A DNA stretch of 64,000 nucleotides from contig OZ245751.1 of assembly GCA_965227445.1 (NCBI GenBank), positions 5,704,001-5,768,000 of the forward strand. The letters are read 5' to 3'. This DNA is from DT-110 sp030148525. GTDB lineage: Bacteria > Bacteroidota > Bacteroidia > Chitinophagales > Saprospiraceae. The translations under genes were made by a program, and so were the position numbers. The notes below the pieces were generated by a model. It had not been told where the DNA came from and ran no database searches. It worked only from the letters and a program-made list of their open reading frames with translations. Below are positions 17,440 to 29,019 of this stretch, one piece after another. Within the stretch, counting starts at the first letter, position 1. Each line of letters starts with the position of its first letter.

Positions 17440-18296
17440 TCCAAACAAATACACTCACTAGTTCCAGACGCAAGGCCTCCACGCTTCTTCGTGGAGGCCT
17501 TCTTCTGCTGCCGTTGGTGGTTGTGGGAGTGCAGTGGGTATTGGATTCGGTAGCAGAAGGGCAATTGTTGACACAGGTCCGGCAGATTTACTTGCTGGAC
17601 TGGCTGGAAACCCCGATGGCCTATCTGTACCTGCACCTGGTAACCGTTGTGCCGGTATTGGCATTAAGCTTCGACCGTCGGGTGCATTATTACCGACAGT
17701 GGCGTTACCTGTGGGCCCCGATAGTGTTGGTGGGGGGCTTTTTTCTGGTGTGGGACGTAGTGTTCACTGCCCGTGGTGTCTGGGGGTTTAATCACGATTA
17801 CGTTTCCGGCTTGTTCTTCCTGAGGCTACCCATCGAAGAGTGGATGTTTTTCGTGACGGTGCCTTTTGCCTGTGTGTTTATCTACGAATGCCTCAATCAT
17901 TATGTAAAGGCGGATCTGCTCAAACCCTTTGAGCCGGTATTAACACCCATCTTAATCGTAACCTTCCTGGGTACGGGCATCTGGTTTTTTTGGCACCAGT
18001 ACACGGCGACCACCTTTTTGCTGGCCGGCGGGCTACTGTTGTTCCATTACTTATTTCTGGATGGTCACTACCGTTCGCGCTTTTACCTTGCCTACGGAGT
18101 TATTTGGATTCCCTTCCTCCTGATTAATGGGGTACTGACCGGCGGTTATACCCAAGCCCCCATTGTTCAGTACAACCCCGAGGAGTATTTGGGCATCCGC
18201 GTCACCTCGGTACCCCTGGATGATTCGGTGTACAATTTTTTGATGTTGTTCGGGATTGTGACGCTATATGAGCGAAATAAGGATCGACATACTTGA
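17436..18296 (+). CDS. Lycopene cyclase domain protein (CrtYcd type)
   Basis: Integral-membrane lycopene cyclase of the actinobacterial/fungal heterodimer type with both halves in one chain. Each half carries the PxE-like signature: VWDVVFTARGVWGFN and LPIEEWMFF in the first; the second half is RSRFYLAYGVIWIPFLLING onwards. It would convert lycopene to a beta- or gamma-carotene-type product; no crtZ or crtW ketolase/hydroxylase is nearby. The 286-residue form starts at an ATG overlapping crtB. Homologues usually begin at MAYLYLHL, which would be ATG 17616 (226 residues); the extra 60 codons contain a strong hairpin, so the start is open. Confidence 0.88.
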   Translation: MIQTNTLTSSRRKASTLLRGGLLLLPLVVVGVQWVLDSVAEGQLLTQVRQIYLLDWLETPMAYLYLHLVTVVPVLALSFDRRVHYYRQWRYLWAPIVLVGGFFLVWDVVFTARGVWGFNHDYVSGLFFLRLPIEEWMFFVTVPFACVFIYECLNHYVKADLLKPFEPVLTPILIVTFLGTGIWFFWHQYTATTFLLAGGLLLFHYLFLDGHYRSRFYLAYGVIWIPFLLINGVLTGGYTQAPIVQYNPEEYLGIRVTSVPLDDSVYNFLMLFGIVTLYERNKDRHT

Positions 18297-18323
18297 ACAA
18301 CAGCAACTTATTGTAATTCCTTG

Positions 18324-18343
18324 TACTTTTGCGGAAGCAAAAG
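18324..18343 (+). promoter_or_regulatory. ygiQ-type promoter -7 element overlapping a hairpin
   Basis: TACTTTTG (18324-18331) matches TAnnTTTG. CTTTTGC/GCAAAAG with a GGAA loop (18326-18343) is a perfect 7-bp hairpin that shares the TTTTG with the promoter; the start codon ATG follows at 18362. Confidence 0.55.
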
Positions 18344-18361
18344 CAAAAGAACCAGAGAAAT

Positions 18362-20272
18362 ATGTATGACGATCGTCCGCTAACGGATTGGCTCCCCATC
18401 ACCCGTAAGGAGGTGGAAGCCCGAGGATGGAATGAAGTAGATGTAGTGTTGATTTCGGGCGATGCTTATGTGGATCACCCGGCCTTCGGGTCGGCCGTAA
18501 TTGGTCGCATCCTGGAAAGTGAGGGGCTACGGGTTGCCCTGGTGCCCCAACCCAACTGGCAGGATGATCTGCGGGATTTCAAGAAGTTTGGCCGGCCCCG
18601 CTTGTTTTTCGGGGTGACCTCGGGCTGTATGGATTCTATGGTGAATCACTACACTGCTGCCCGCCGCAAGCGCTCAACCGATGCCTATACTCCCGGCGGT
18701 GAGGCTGGTTTTCGCCCCGATTACGCTACCGTGGAGTACACCAAGATCCTTAAGCAACTCTATCCAGAGGTACCGGTGCTGATCGGTGGTATCGAGGCTT
18801 CCCTGCGACGGGTTACCCACTACGATTACTGGAAAGACGAATTATTTCCCAATATCCTGCAGATGAGCGGTGCTGATATGCTGGTATACGGTATGGGTGA
18901 AATGCCCCTGCGGGAAATCTTACGTCTTCTTGAGAAAGGCGTTCCCTTTCACAGCATTGATACTGTACCCCAAACGGCCCTCCTGGTCGACCGGGAAGAC
19001 GATATTCCCAAGAATAAAAACTGGGAAGACCTGTGGCTGCACTCTCACGAGCGCTGCCTTGGTGATAAGTTGTCCTTTGCAGCCAACTTCAAGCATATCG
19101 AGCAGCAGTCGAATAAAGTACAGGCCAAGCGGATTTTGCAAAAGACCAGAGATCAATACCTCATCATAAATCCGCCTTATCCGCCCATGACCGAAAACGA
19201 GATCGATACCTCTTTCGATTTGCCCTACACGCGGATGCCCCATCCCAAATATCGGAAGCGCGGATCGGTGCCGGCCTACGAGATGATCCGCTTTTCGGTG
19301 AATATGCACCGGGGCTGCTTTGGCGGCTGTAGTTTCTGCACCATTTCGGCTCACCAGGGTAAGTTTATTGCCAGCCGTTCGGAGGAGTCCATACTAAAGG
19401 AGGTAGAGCAGGTAACCCAAATGCCCGATTTCAAGGGATACATCAGTGACCTGGGTGGCCCTTCCGCCAATATGTACGGCATGAAGGGGAAGGTGCAAGA
19501 GATCTGCGACCGTTGTGTGGCGCCCTCCTGTATTCATCCGGTGGTGTGCAGTAACCTCGATACCTCCCACAAATCTATGACGGAACTGTACCGCAAGGTC
19601 GATGCCCACCCCGAGGTGAAAAAGGCTTTCGTGGGTAGTGGTATTCGCTACGACCTGTTGGTCGACTCCTATAATAAGAACAATGACGGCTCCCTCGATG
19701 AATATATGGAGCAAGTGGTATCCCGCCACGTGTGCGGTCGCCTAAAGGTAGCCCCGGAGCATACCTCCGATGCGACCCTGCGGGTAATGCGTAAACCCTC
19801 CTTCAAGCATTTCCATGAGTTCAAGAAGAAATACGATAAGTACAATAAAAAACACGGCCTGAACCAGCCCCTCATCCCGTACTTCATCAGTAGCCATCCC
19901 GGTTCACAGGCCGAGGATATGGCCAACCTGGCTGCGGAGACCAAGGATATGGGTTTCCGGCTGGAGCAGGTGCAGGATTTTACGCCCACACCAATGACGG
20001 TGGCTACGGTCATCTATTATACCGGTGTGCATCCCTATACGCTCAAGCCGATCTACACGGCCAAAAGTAAGCGCGAGAAGCAGCAGCAACACCTCTTTTT
20101 CTTCTGGCACAAACGCGAAAACCACCAACAGATCCGGGATAAGCTCGTGAGTATCGGGCGCGAGGACCTGATCGAGAAACTGATCACCGAGAAGAAGCAA
20201 TACAATAAGAAGGAGTACCTGCGCCAGCGCAGTAACCGCCGAAAGGGTAAGGGCCGCAAGCGCCGCCGGTAA
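18362..20272 (+). CDS. YgiQ family radical SAM protein
   Basis: 636 residues from ATG 18362; PLTDWLPITRKEVEARGW at the N-terminus is the family's typical opening, so the in-frame TTG at 18329 is rejected. The radical SAM cluster is C-x3-C-x2-C at Cys319, Cys323, Cys326 (GCFGGCSFC). N-terminal UPF0313 domain with DAYVDHPAFG, C-terminal basic tail rich in K/R (RRKGKGRKRRR), which suggests RNA contact. The reaction is unknown. Monocistronic. Confidence 0.93.
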   Translation: MYDDRPLTDWLPITRKEVEARGWNEVDVVLISGDAYVDHPAFGSAVIGRILESEGLRVALVPQPNWQDDLRDFKKFGRPRLFFGVTSGCMDSMVNHYTAARRKRSTDAYTPGGEAGFRPDYATVEYTKILKQLYPEVPVLIGGIEASLRRVTHYDYWKDELFPNILQMSGADMLVYGMGEMPLREILRLLEKGVPFHSIDTVPQTALLVDREDDIPKNKNWEDLWLHSHERCLGDKLSFAANFKHIEQQSNKVQAKRILQKTRDQYLIINPPYPPMTENEIDTSFDLPYTRMPHPKYRKRGSVPAYEMIRFSVNMHRGCFGGCSFCTISAHQGKFIASRSEESILKEVEQVTQMPDFKGYISDLGGPSANMYGMKGKVQEICDRCVAPSCIHPVVCSNLDTSHKSMTELYRKVDAHPEVKKAFVGSGIRYDLLVDSYNKNNDGSLDEYMEQVVSRHVCGRLKVAPEHTSDATLRVMRKPSFKHFHEFKKKYDKYNKKHGLNQPLIPYFISSHPGSQAEDMANLAAETKDMGFRLEQVQDFTPTPMTVATVIYYTGVHPYTLKPIYTAKSKREKQQQHLFFFWHKRENHQQIRDKLVSIGREDLIEKLITEKKQYNKKEYLRQRSNRRKGKGRKRRR

Positions 20273-20286
20273 TTTCGCAGTAGCAG

Positions 20287-20306
20287 AGACGCGATTTATC
20301 GCGTCT
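20287..20306. repeat. AGACGCGAT short hairpin, copy A
   Basis: AGACGCGAT-TT-ATCGCGTCT, perfect 9-bp stem directly after ygiQ. A second member with an 8-bp stem lies at 63961-63980. Could end ygiQ transcription, though no T-run follows. Confidence 0.6.
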
Positions 20307-20518
20307 GCCAAGGTTCTGAGTACATTCAATAGCCAAACAATCCTTCAGATAAGCTTCCTTAATTTTTCGTAAAAAAATGTTATTCGGCTTTCGCCAAAAA
20401 AGGTAGATATTCATGTGGCAGGTGGGGTTGCTACAGACCAGAACCACGGCAAGCCAGCCGTAACGTAAAACGGAATCTGATTTAAGATTAGACCACTTGG
20501 ACTAATATTTGGATTTCG

Positions 20519-20550
20519 CTTGCGCAAAAAGGATAAGCGTCATATCTTTG
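20519..20550 (+). promoter_or_regulatory. rRNA promoter P1
   Basis: CTTG (20519-20522) and TATCTTTG (20543-20550) form a Bacteroidota -33/-7 pair with a 20-base spacer; TATCTTTGCAC is repeated exactly at P3. Confidence 0.65.
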
Positions 20551-20618
20551 CACTCGCCTTTCAAAGGAAAGGATGCCTTACGAAGCAAAAAATCTTTTGT
20601 TTCATTTTTCCAGAAAAA

Positions 20619-20651
20619 ATTGCGCACATTATAAAAGGAATTATACCTTTG
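20619..20651 (+). promoter_or_regulatory. rRNA promoter P2
   Basis: ATTG (20619-20622) and TACCTTTG (20644-20651); spacer 21 bases. Confidence 0.6.
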
Positions 20652-20746
20652 CGTGCGCTTCTGAAAAGAGGCTGCAAAGATGGCTTTGCCATCCCCGCAA
20701 AGCTGCCAACGGGCTGCAAAATTTTTTAGCAAAAAAGCTCAAAAAT

Positions 20747-20777
20747 TTTGCGGGGAATCAAAAAGCAATTATCTTTG
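20747..20777 (+). promoter_or_regulatory. rRNA promoter P3
   Basis: TTTG (20747-20750) and TATCTTTG (20770-20777) with the canonical 19-base spacer; the best match of the three and nearest to 16S. Confidence 0.75.
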
Positions 20778-20900
20778 CACTCCGCTTGCGACAAAGCAGG
20801 CAAAACGACAGAGAAAGTGTTTTCTACACGAAGATACGAAGCGGGATTTTGAGGTTGATTTTCAATGGAAAACAGCAAGAATCCGACAAGCGCTTCAAAA

Positions 20901-20912
20901 AGTTCATTGACA
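20901..20912 (+). promoter_or_regulatory. Conserved AGTTCATTGACA box in rrn leader
   Basis: AGTTCATTGAC recurs at 23270-23280 in the spacer before 23S. Similar boxes (AGTTCTTTGACAT) are common in Bacteroidota rRNA leaders and spacers, so an antitermination or processing role is likely (inference). Confidence 0.5.
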
Positions 20913-21058
20913 CAGAGGTTTAAGGTAAAAACCTTAAAACGACAAATCGCAAAGCGAATCCTTATCAATCACTTTAGAGTGATGTAATTTTAACGACAAG
21001 GATACAGACGAATCCAAGGTAAACAAGATTGCGCATCTACGGATGCGTGTAAAACATT

Positions 21059-22594
<1,536 letters not shown>

Positions 22595-22708
22595 GAGTAC
22601 TGAAGATTCGTACTTGCTTTGCGGATGAATCGTAAAGGTTTTTACCACCTCGTGTTAATGTTACCAAAAAAATGAGCTTGAAAGACTGAGTGAAGAGTGA
22701 TCGACTGA

Positions 22709-22785
22709 AGTCTCGTAGCTCAGCTGGTTAGAGCGCTACACTGATAATGTAGAGGTCGGCGGTTCAAGTCCGCCCGAGACTACCA
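22709..22785 (+). tRNA. tRNA-Ile (GAT)
   Basis: 77 nt including an encoded CCA. Acceptor AGTCTCG pairs with CGAGACT; anticodon loop CTGATAA gives GAT; T arm GGCGG-TTCAAGT-CCGCC. First of two tRNAs in the 16S-23S spacer. Confidence 0.97.
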
Positions 22786-22872
22786 TGAATCAGTAAGCAG
22801 TATCCAGTCAGCAGTAAACAGCCCGAATGTGTCTGTCAAACTGATGACTGAAAATGACTGCCCACTGAACAC

Positions 22873-22946
22873 GGGGGATTAGCTCAGCTGGCTAGAGCGC
22901 CTGCCTTGCACGCAGGAGGTCATCGGTTCGACTCCGATATCCTCCA
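22873..22946 (+). tRNA. tRNA-Ala (TGC)
   Basis: 74 nt without an encoded CCA, unlike the neighbouring tRNA-Ile. Acceptor GGGGGAT pairs with ATCCTCC through one G-T pair; anticodon loop CTTGCAC gives TGC; T arm ATCGG-TTCGACT-CCGAT. Confidence 0.97.
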
Positions 22947-22969
22947 CTTTTTATTGAAAGTGTTGATTA

Positions 22970-23100
22970 GGAAGGAAGGTCATCGGCTCCGAAAAACCAG
23001 AAATCTCCGATTTCATAGTTTTTCGAGAGTCCTCGTAAGCGAGCGAAATGGAACATTTCGATGCTTACGGGATTCGGCTCCGATATCCTCCACTCTTTCA
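22970..23100 (+). repeat. tRNA-Ala 3'-end remnants and hairpins in the rRNA spacer
   Basis: AGGTCATCGGCTCCG (about 22976-22991) and GATTCGGCTCCGATATCCTCC (23071-23091) imitate the T arm and acceptor 3' strand of the tRNA-Ala just upstream. Between them are two hairpins: CGAAAAAC/GTTTTTCG (about 22990-23025) and CGTAAGC/GCTTACG (23034-23069) with inner CGAAATG/CATTTCG. The layout looks like an insertion or duplication that copied the tRNA end. Confidence 0.65.
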
Positions 23101-23269
23101 AAGTACATTCAAGCGATTGACAAGATGGAAACGGCCCGTACGGGGGCAAGTATACTCAATGGAGTATGGAAGTGGTTCGAGACCACCGTTATCTGCTAGG
23201 GTAAGCACCCATCCGTTGATACTGGTTTTTCTGACGAGAACTGGTTGGGATGGTAGTGTGTCACCGAAA

Positions 23270-23280
23270 AGTTCATTGAC
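23270..23280 (+). promoter_or_regulatory. Second AGTTCATTGAC box; 5' arm of the 23S processing stem
   Basis: Same box as at 20901. CATTGACA...GGTAAGAAG (23274-23295) pairs with CTTCTTACC...TGTCAATG (26137-26156) on the far side of 23S. Confidence 0.6.
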
Positions 23281-23362
23281 AAGATAGGTAAGAAGTCGAG
23301 CAACAAGGCGTGTTAGGATAACACGAAAGAACTGTAGTTACTTTTTGTAATCTACCAAGAGT

Positions 23363-26094
<2,732 letters not shown>

Positions 26095-26217
26095 TTTTTA
26101 CTCTTATTTCTTAGTGACTAATAAGCTTTGTAGCTTCTTCTTACCATCTGTCAATGTTAACTAAAGACATTGTTCAAGTACTCCTGCAAAAGCGCAGGAC
26201 GAAATGAACCGAAGAAT

Positions 26218-26328
26218 TGTTGGTGGTTATAGCGAGGAGGTTCCACCTCTTACCATTCCGAACAGAGAAGTTAAGCTCCTCAGCGCCGATGGTACTGCCC
26301 CTGGTGGGAGAGTAGGTCGCCGCCAACA
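26218..26328 (+). rRNA. rrf: 5S ribosomal RNA
   Basis: About 111 nt. TGTTGGTGG at the 5' end pairs with the CCGCCAACA end; CCGAACAGAGAAGTTAAGC and GCGCCGATGGTACTGC are conserved 5S segments, as is GGGAGAGTAGGTCGC. Confidence 0.96.
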
Positions 26329-26338
26329 CAACATAACT

Positions 26339-26367
26339 GGCTATCCGCATCGCGGGTAGCCTTTTTT
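26339..26367 (+). terminator. rRNA operon terminator
   Basis: GGCTATCCGC-ATC-GCGGGTAGCC, a 10-bp stem with one T-G pair, followed by six T; 10 bases after 5S. Confidence 0.9.
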
Positions 26368-26402
26368 ATTTACGTGAGGTTTGAGCCGCTCAGGGTCCTA
26401 AA

Positions 26403-26560
26403 TACATTGTAACCTAAGTAACTTTGATTTATGGCTGTGCCTTTCGGCAAAATACTTCGTTGCTCGTTAGTCGCGTAGCTAAGGCTATGCTCCCTCCTCG
26501 CGCCTTGTCTTTTGCCAAAATACCCTACCCATATTTTCAAATAACTTAGATTACAGTGTA
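26403..26560. mobile_element. MITE-like element with 5-bp CTAAA target duplication
   Basis: 158-bp non-coding unit. Left end TACATTGTAACCTAAGTAAC and right end (reverse complement) TACACTGTAATCTAAGTTAT are imperfect inverted repeats. CTAAA flanks both sides (26398-26402, 26561-26565). Inside, GGCAAAATA/TTTTGCC and a central GCGTAGC-TAAG-GCTATGC hairpin continue the fold; the 323-584 element has a similar central CGTAGC/GCTACG. No coding capacity. Confidence 0.7.
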
Positions 26561-26588
26561 CTAAATGACTAATCATCAAAGTTTAACC

Positions 26589-26653
26589 GCTTCCCAAAAC
26601 AGAATGGGGCATTATCAGCTTGCCTGATAATGCCCCATTCTGTTTTGGGAAGC
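26589..26653. repeat. Perfect 30-bp hairpin after the S9 peptidase gene
   Basis: 30-base arms at 26589-26618 and 26624-26653 are exact reverse complements with a 5-base loop CTTGC. It lies 13 bases beyond the peptidase stop codon. No T-run follows on the gene strand, so it may be a processing or stabilising structure, or a strong terminator of unusual form. Confidence 0.8.
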
Positions 26654-26666
26654 AATCTCCTCCGCG

Positions 26667-28853
26667 CTATTCGTCTTCTTTGAAGTACTCCTCGTACCAG
26701 GCCAAAATGCGTTCCCACTGATCGTGGTAATCCTCCTCGGTACCGGCCCAGCCGGCTCCGTGACCTGCCCGTTGGTAGTCGACCCAAACCACCTTTTTAC
26801 CCAACCGCCGCAGTGCGTAGTATAATTCACGGGTATTTGCCGCCGGAACGTTCCAGTCACCCGCTCCCGTCAACAGTAAATGTGGAGTATTCATCTCATC
26901 GGCAAAAAAGATGGCCGAATGATCGATATAGGTCATGGGGGCATCCCACAGGGACTCGCCTAAGCGGTCCTGCCCTACTTCCGCCGCCGCATAGTTGCGG
27001 GTACCTATCCGCGGGCTGTCGCCCAAAAAGCTGATCACGTTCGTTTTACCGGAAATATTAATGGCCGCCGCAAACCGATTGGTTTGGGCAATGAGCAAAG
27101 AGGCTGCATAGCCGCCGTAGCTCACCCCGTGTACGCCGATCTTGTCGGGATCTACCAATCCGCGCTCGATTAGCTTATTAATGCCGGCCGTGACCCCTTT
27201 GATCCAAGCTTCACCGGGACGCCCCTCCTCCAATCGTACTGAGGGACGGAAACCGAAATACCCCTTATTGGCGATAATATTCATGGAACTCCGGTAGCCG
27301 TTATTGAAGAAGTCCTCGTAAATCTCACACACCAGCGGATACGTCTTCCCTTCTTCGTAATTCACCGGGTAGTACAGTATGCCAAACAACTCTTCTCCGT
27401 CGGCATCCAGGTAGCTAACCAATTCCGTCCGGGTCATTTTCTTTTGTTCGATCCACGGATTGAGGTCTGTCAGCCGATTCACTCCGGTATAATCACTGTT
27501 TGCAGTGTACAGATTATCCGGCCGGTTCCCGTCGGAAAACAACCAGACGAGCTGACTGCCGTCTTCCGATAGCTCCCAGCCGCGGTACAGGTTTTCGTCA
27601 ACTACCAGTTCTGTTTGCTCACCGTTCTCAAAGTCGTACCGTACCAACCCGCGATCCCATTCTTTTGTCGCTGAATAGGTCAAATACAAATAGCGACCAT
27701 CAGGGTGCCAAGCCATCGGGCGCAAATTAGCAGTGCGCTCGTCTTCCTCCGGAATGACGATAAAGCGCTCCACCTCGCCGGTTTCCCGGTCTATCAACCA
27801 TAAACCTTCGGAGGAGCGGGCGATCAGTTGGGTGCCGGCCCGGTTCCAACGGTCGACCGAAAACCGGACCTCCGTAGTATCGCCCTCTTCCACCAGTTCG
27901 TTCTTCCCGTCGGTTAATTTAATGGGCTCGCTGCCATCGATCGATTGTACAAAGACGTGACCCGAATCCGACCAGGCAATCCACGACCGGTCCTCCGTCC
28001 AGTCCAGATTTCGCGAACGATCCATCGTATCGACCAGAATGCGCGGCTCTTCATCTTGGGTTAAGGACTGTTTCAGCCAGGCGTAGCGGGTACCCGTGCG
28101 CCGGTCGTAACTGGTCTTTTGCGGATCACGCACCTGATACGCCAGGAATTCAGCCTCGTCGTCGAGCGTCAGGTTTTGATAGATGCCTTCCGGCAAAATT
28201 ATCTCCGTGTTGCCATTGTCGACTTGTACACGCACCACCTGGCTTTTATTGCTTTGATTGCCGATGGCATCCCACTTCAGGAAGGGTTCCTCGGAATCAT
28301 AAACGGTGATGGGGCCTTCCGTGGCCTCCTCGTATAGTTTTGTGGTGGCGGCCAGCCAACCGTCGGCCCGTGTTTCGGCGAGCAGGGATTCTCCGTCGGG
28401 GAACCATTCCAGATCACCGTCCCCGATCAGGGATACCTTGTCATCCGTAGGCACAGTACGCAGGTTCCCGCTGGACAATTCGTAGATCTGGATACGGTAA
28501 GCACCATCCGTCAGGCGATAAAAGGCCAGCTGGTCACTATCCGGTGACCAGACGGGGTTGCCCACATGACCGGGTTCACCAATAGGAATTGCGGTGTCGT
28601 CACTGGTTCGGTACAACATGAGTTGTCCCGTAAACGGTCGAATGTAATTGGGATCCCGAAATCGGAAATGGTCCACACCCAGGCGGTTTTGCGTACCCTT
28701 AGACGTAATGCCCACGGCGTAGTTGCCATTAGGGCTGAGGGATACACTCCTTATGGATACCACCTCAAGGGCGTCGGCTGGTGTGAATGTCGTTTGCCCC
28801 GTCATGGTAGAAAAGGAGATCAAAAGCAGGGAGAGTAATAGCAGTCTGTTCAT
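26667..28853 (-). CDS. S9 family peptidase (prolyl oligopeptidase type)
   Basis: 728 residues from ATG 28853, with signal peptide MNRLLLLSLLLISFSTMTGQ, so exported. An N-terminal beta-propeller-like half (repeats such as WSPDSDQLAFYRLTDG and WHPDGRYLYLTYS) covers the C-terminal alpha/beta-hydrolase domain. The triad is Ser578 in GVHGVSYGGY, Asp666 in GAGDWNVP and His698 in GHGAGW. The group includes dipeptidyl and acylaminoacyl peptidases; specificity is not evident. An upstream in-frame TTG extension is unlikely. Convergent with the rRNA operon. Confidence 0.92.
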   Translation of the reverse strand: MNRLLLLSLLLISFSTMTGQTTFTPADALEVVSIRSVSLSPNGNYAVGITSKGTQNRLGVDHFRFRDPNYIRPFTGQLMLYRTSDDTAIPIGEPGHVGNPVWSPDSDQLAFYRLTDGAYRIQIYELSSGNLRTVPTDDKVSLIGDGDLEWFPDGESLLAETRADGWLAATTKLYEEATEGPITVYDSEEPFLKWDAIGNQSNKSQVVRVQVDNGNTEIILPEGIYQNLTLDDEAEFLAYQVRDPQKTSYDRRTGTRYAWLKQSLTQDEEPRILVDTMDRSRNLDWTEDRSWIAWSDSGHVFVQSIDGSEPIKLTDGKNELVEEGDTTEVRFSVDRWNRAGTQLIARSSEGLWLIDRETGEVERFIVIPEEDERTANLRPMAWHPDGRYLYLTYSATKEWDRGLVRYDFENGEQTELVVDENLYRGWELSEDGSQLVWLFSDGNRPDNLYTANSDYTGVNRLTDLNPWIEQKKMTRTELVSYLDADGEELFGILYYPVNYEEGKTYPLVCEIYEDFFNNGYRSSMNIIANKGYFGFRPSVRLEEGRPGEAWIKGVTAGINKLIERGLVDPDKIGVHGVSYGGYAASLLIAQTNRFAAAINISGKTNVISFLGDSPRIGTRNYAAAEVGQDRLGESLWDAPMTYIDHSAIFFADEMNTPHLLLTGAGDWNVPAANTRELYYALRRLGKKVVWVDYQRAGHGAGWAGTEEDYHDQWERILAWYEEYFKEDE

Positions 28854-29019
28854 TAGGTAGTGTTTGTTTACTTGGAAAATAGCCAAAAAATAAATGGAAA
28901 AAATTCTTGTCGGCTTACTGACCAAAAGTTGAAACTATCAGCCCCCCTCAATATTAACCCGAGACAATGCGTATTTTTAAAAATTGCTGACCAGGCAAAT
29001 CCCCAATCTACCTGAATCC

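Larger units (their letters stand above)
20273..21058. other. rRNA operon leader with three promoters
   Basis: 786 bp without a protein gene. Holds a short AGACGCGAT hairpin (20287-20306), GGCTTTCGCCAAAA (20386-20399), three tandem -33/-7 promoters, an AGTTCATTGACA box and the 5' half of the 16S processing stem (GGTAAAAACCTT 20924-20935 and TCGCAAAGC 20947-20955). Confidence 0.7.

Noticed and set aside
15033..18296. Larger biosynthetic gene cluster around the carotenoid genes
   Set aside because: Only three carotenoid genes; the rhodanese and radical-SAM neighbours are separated by a terminator and a promoter.
20520..20920. Small ORFs in the rRNA leader
   Set aside because: They overlap promoters and the processing stem and have no coding character.
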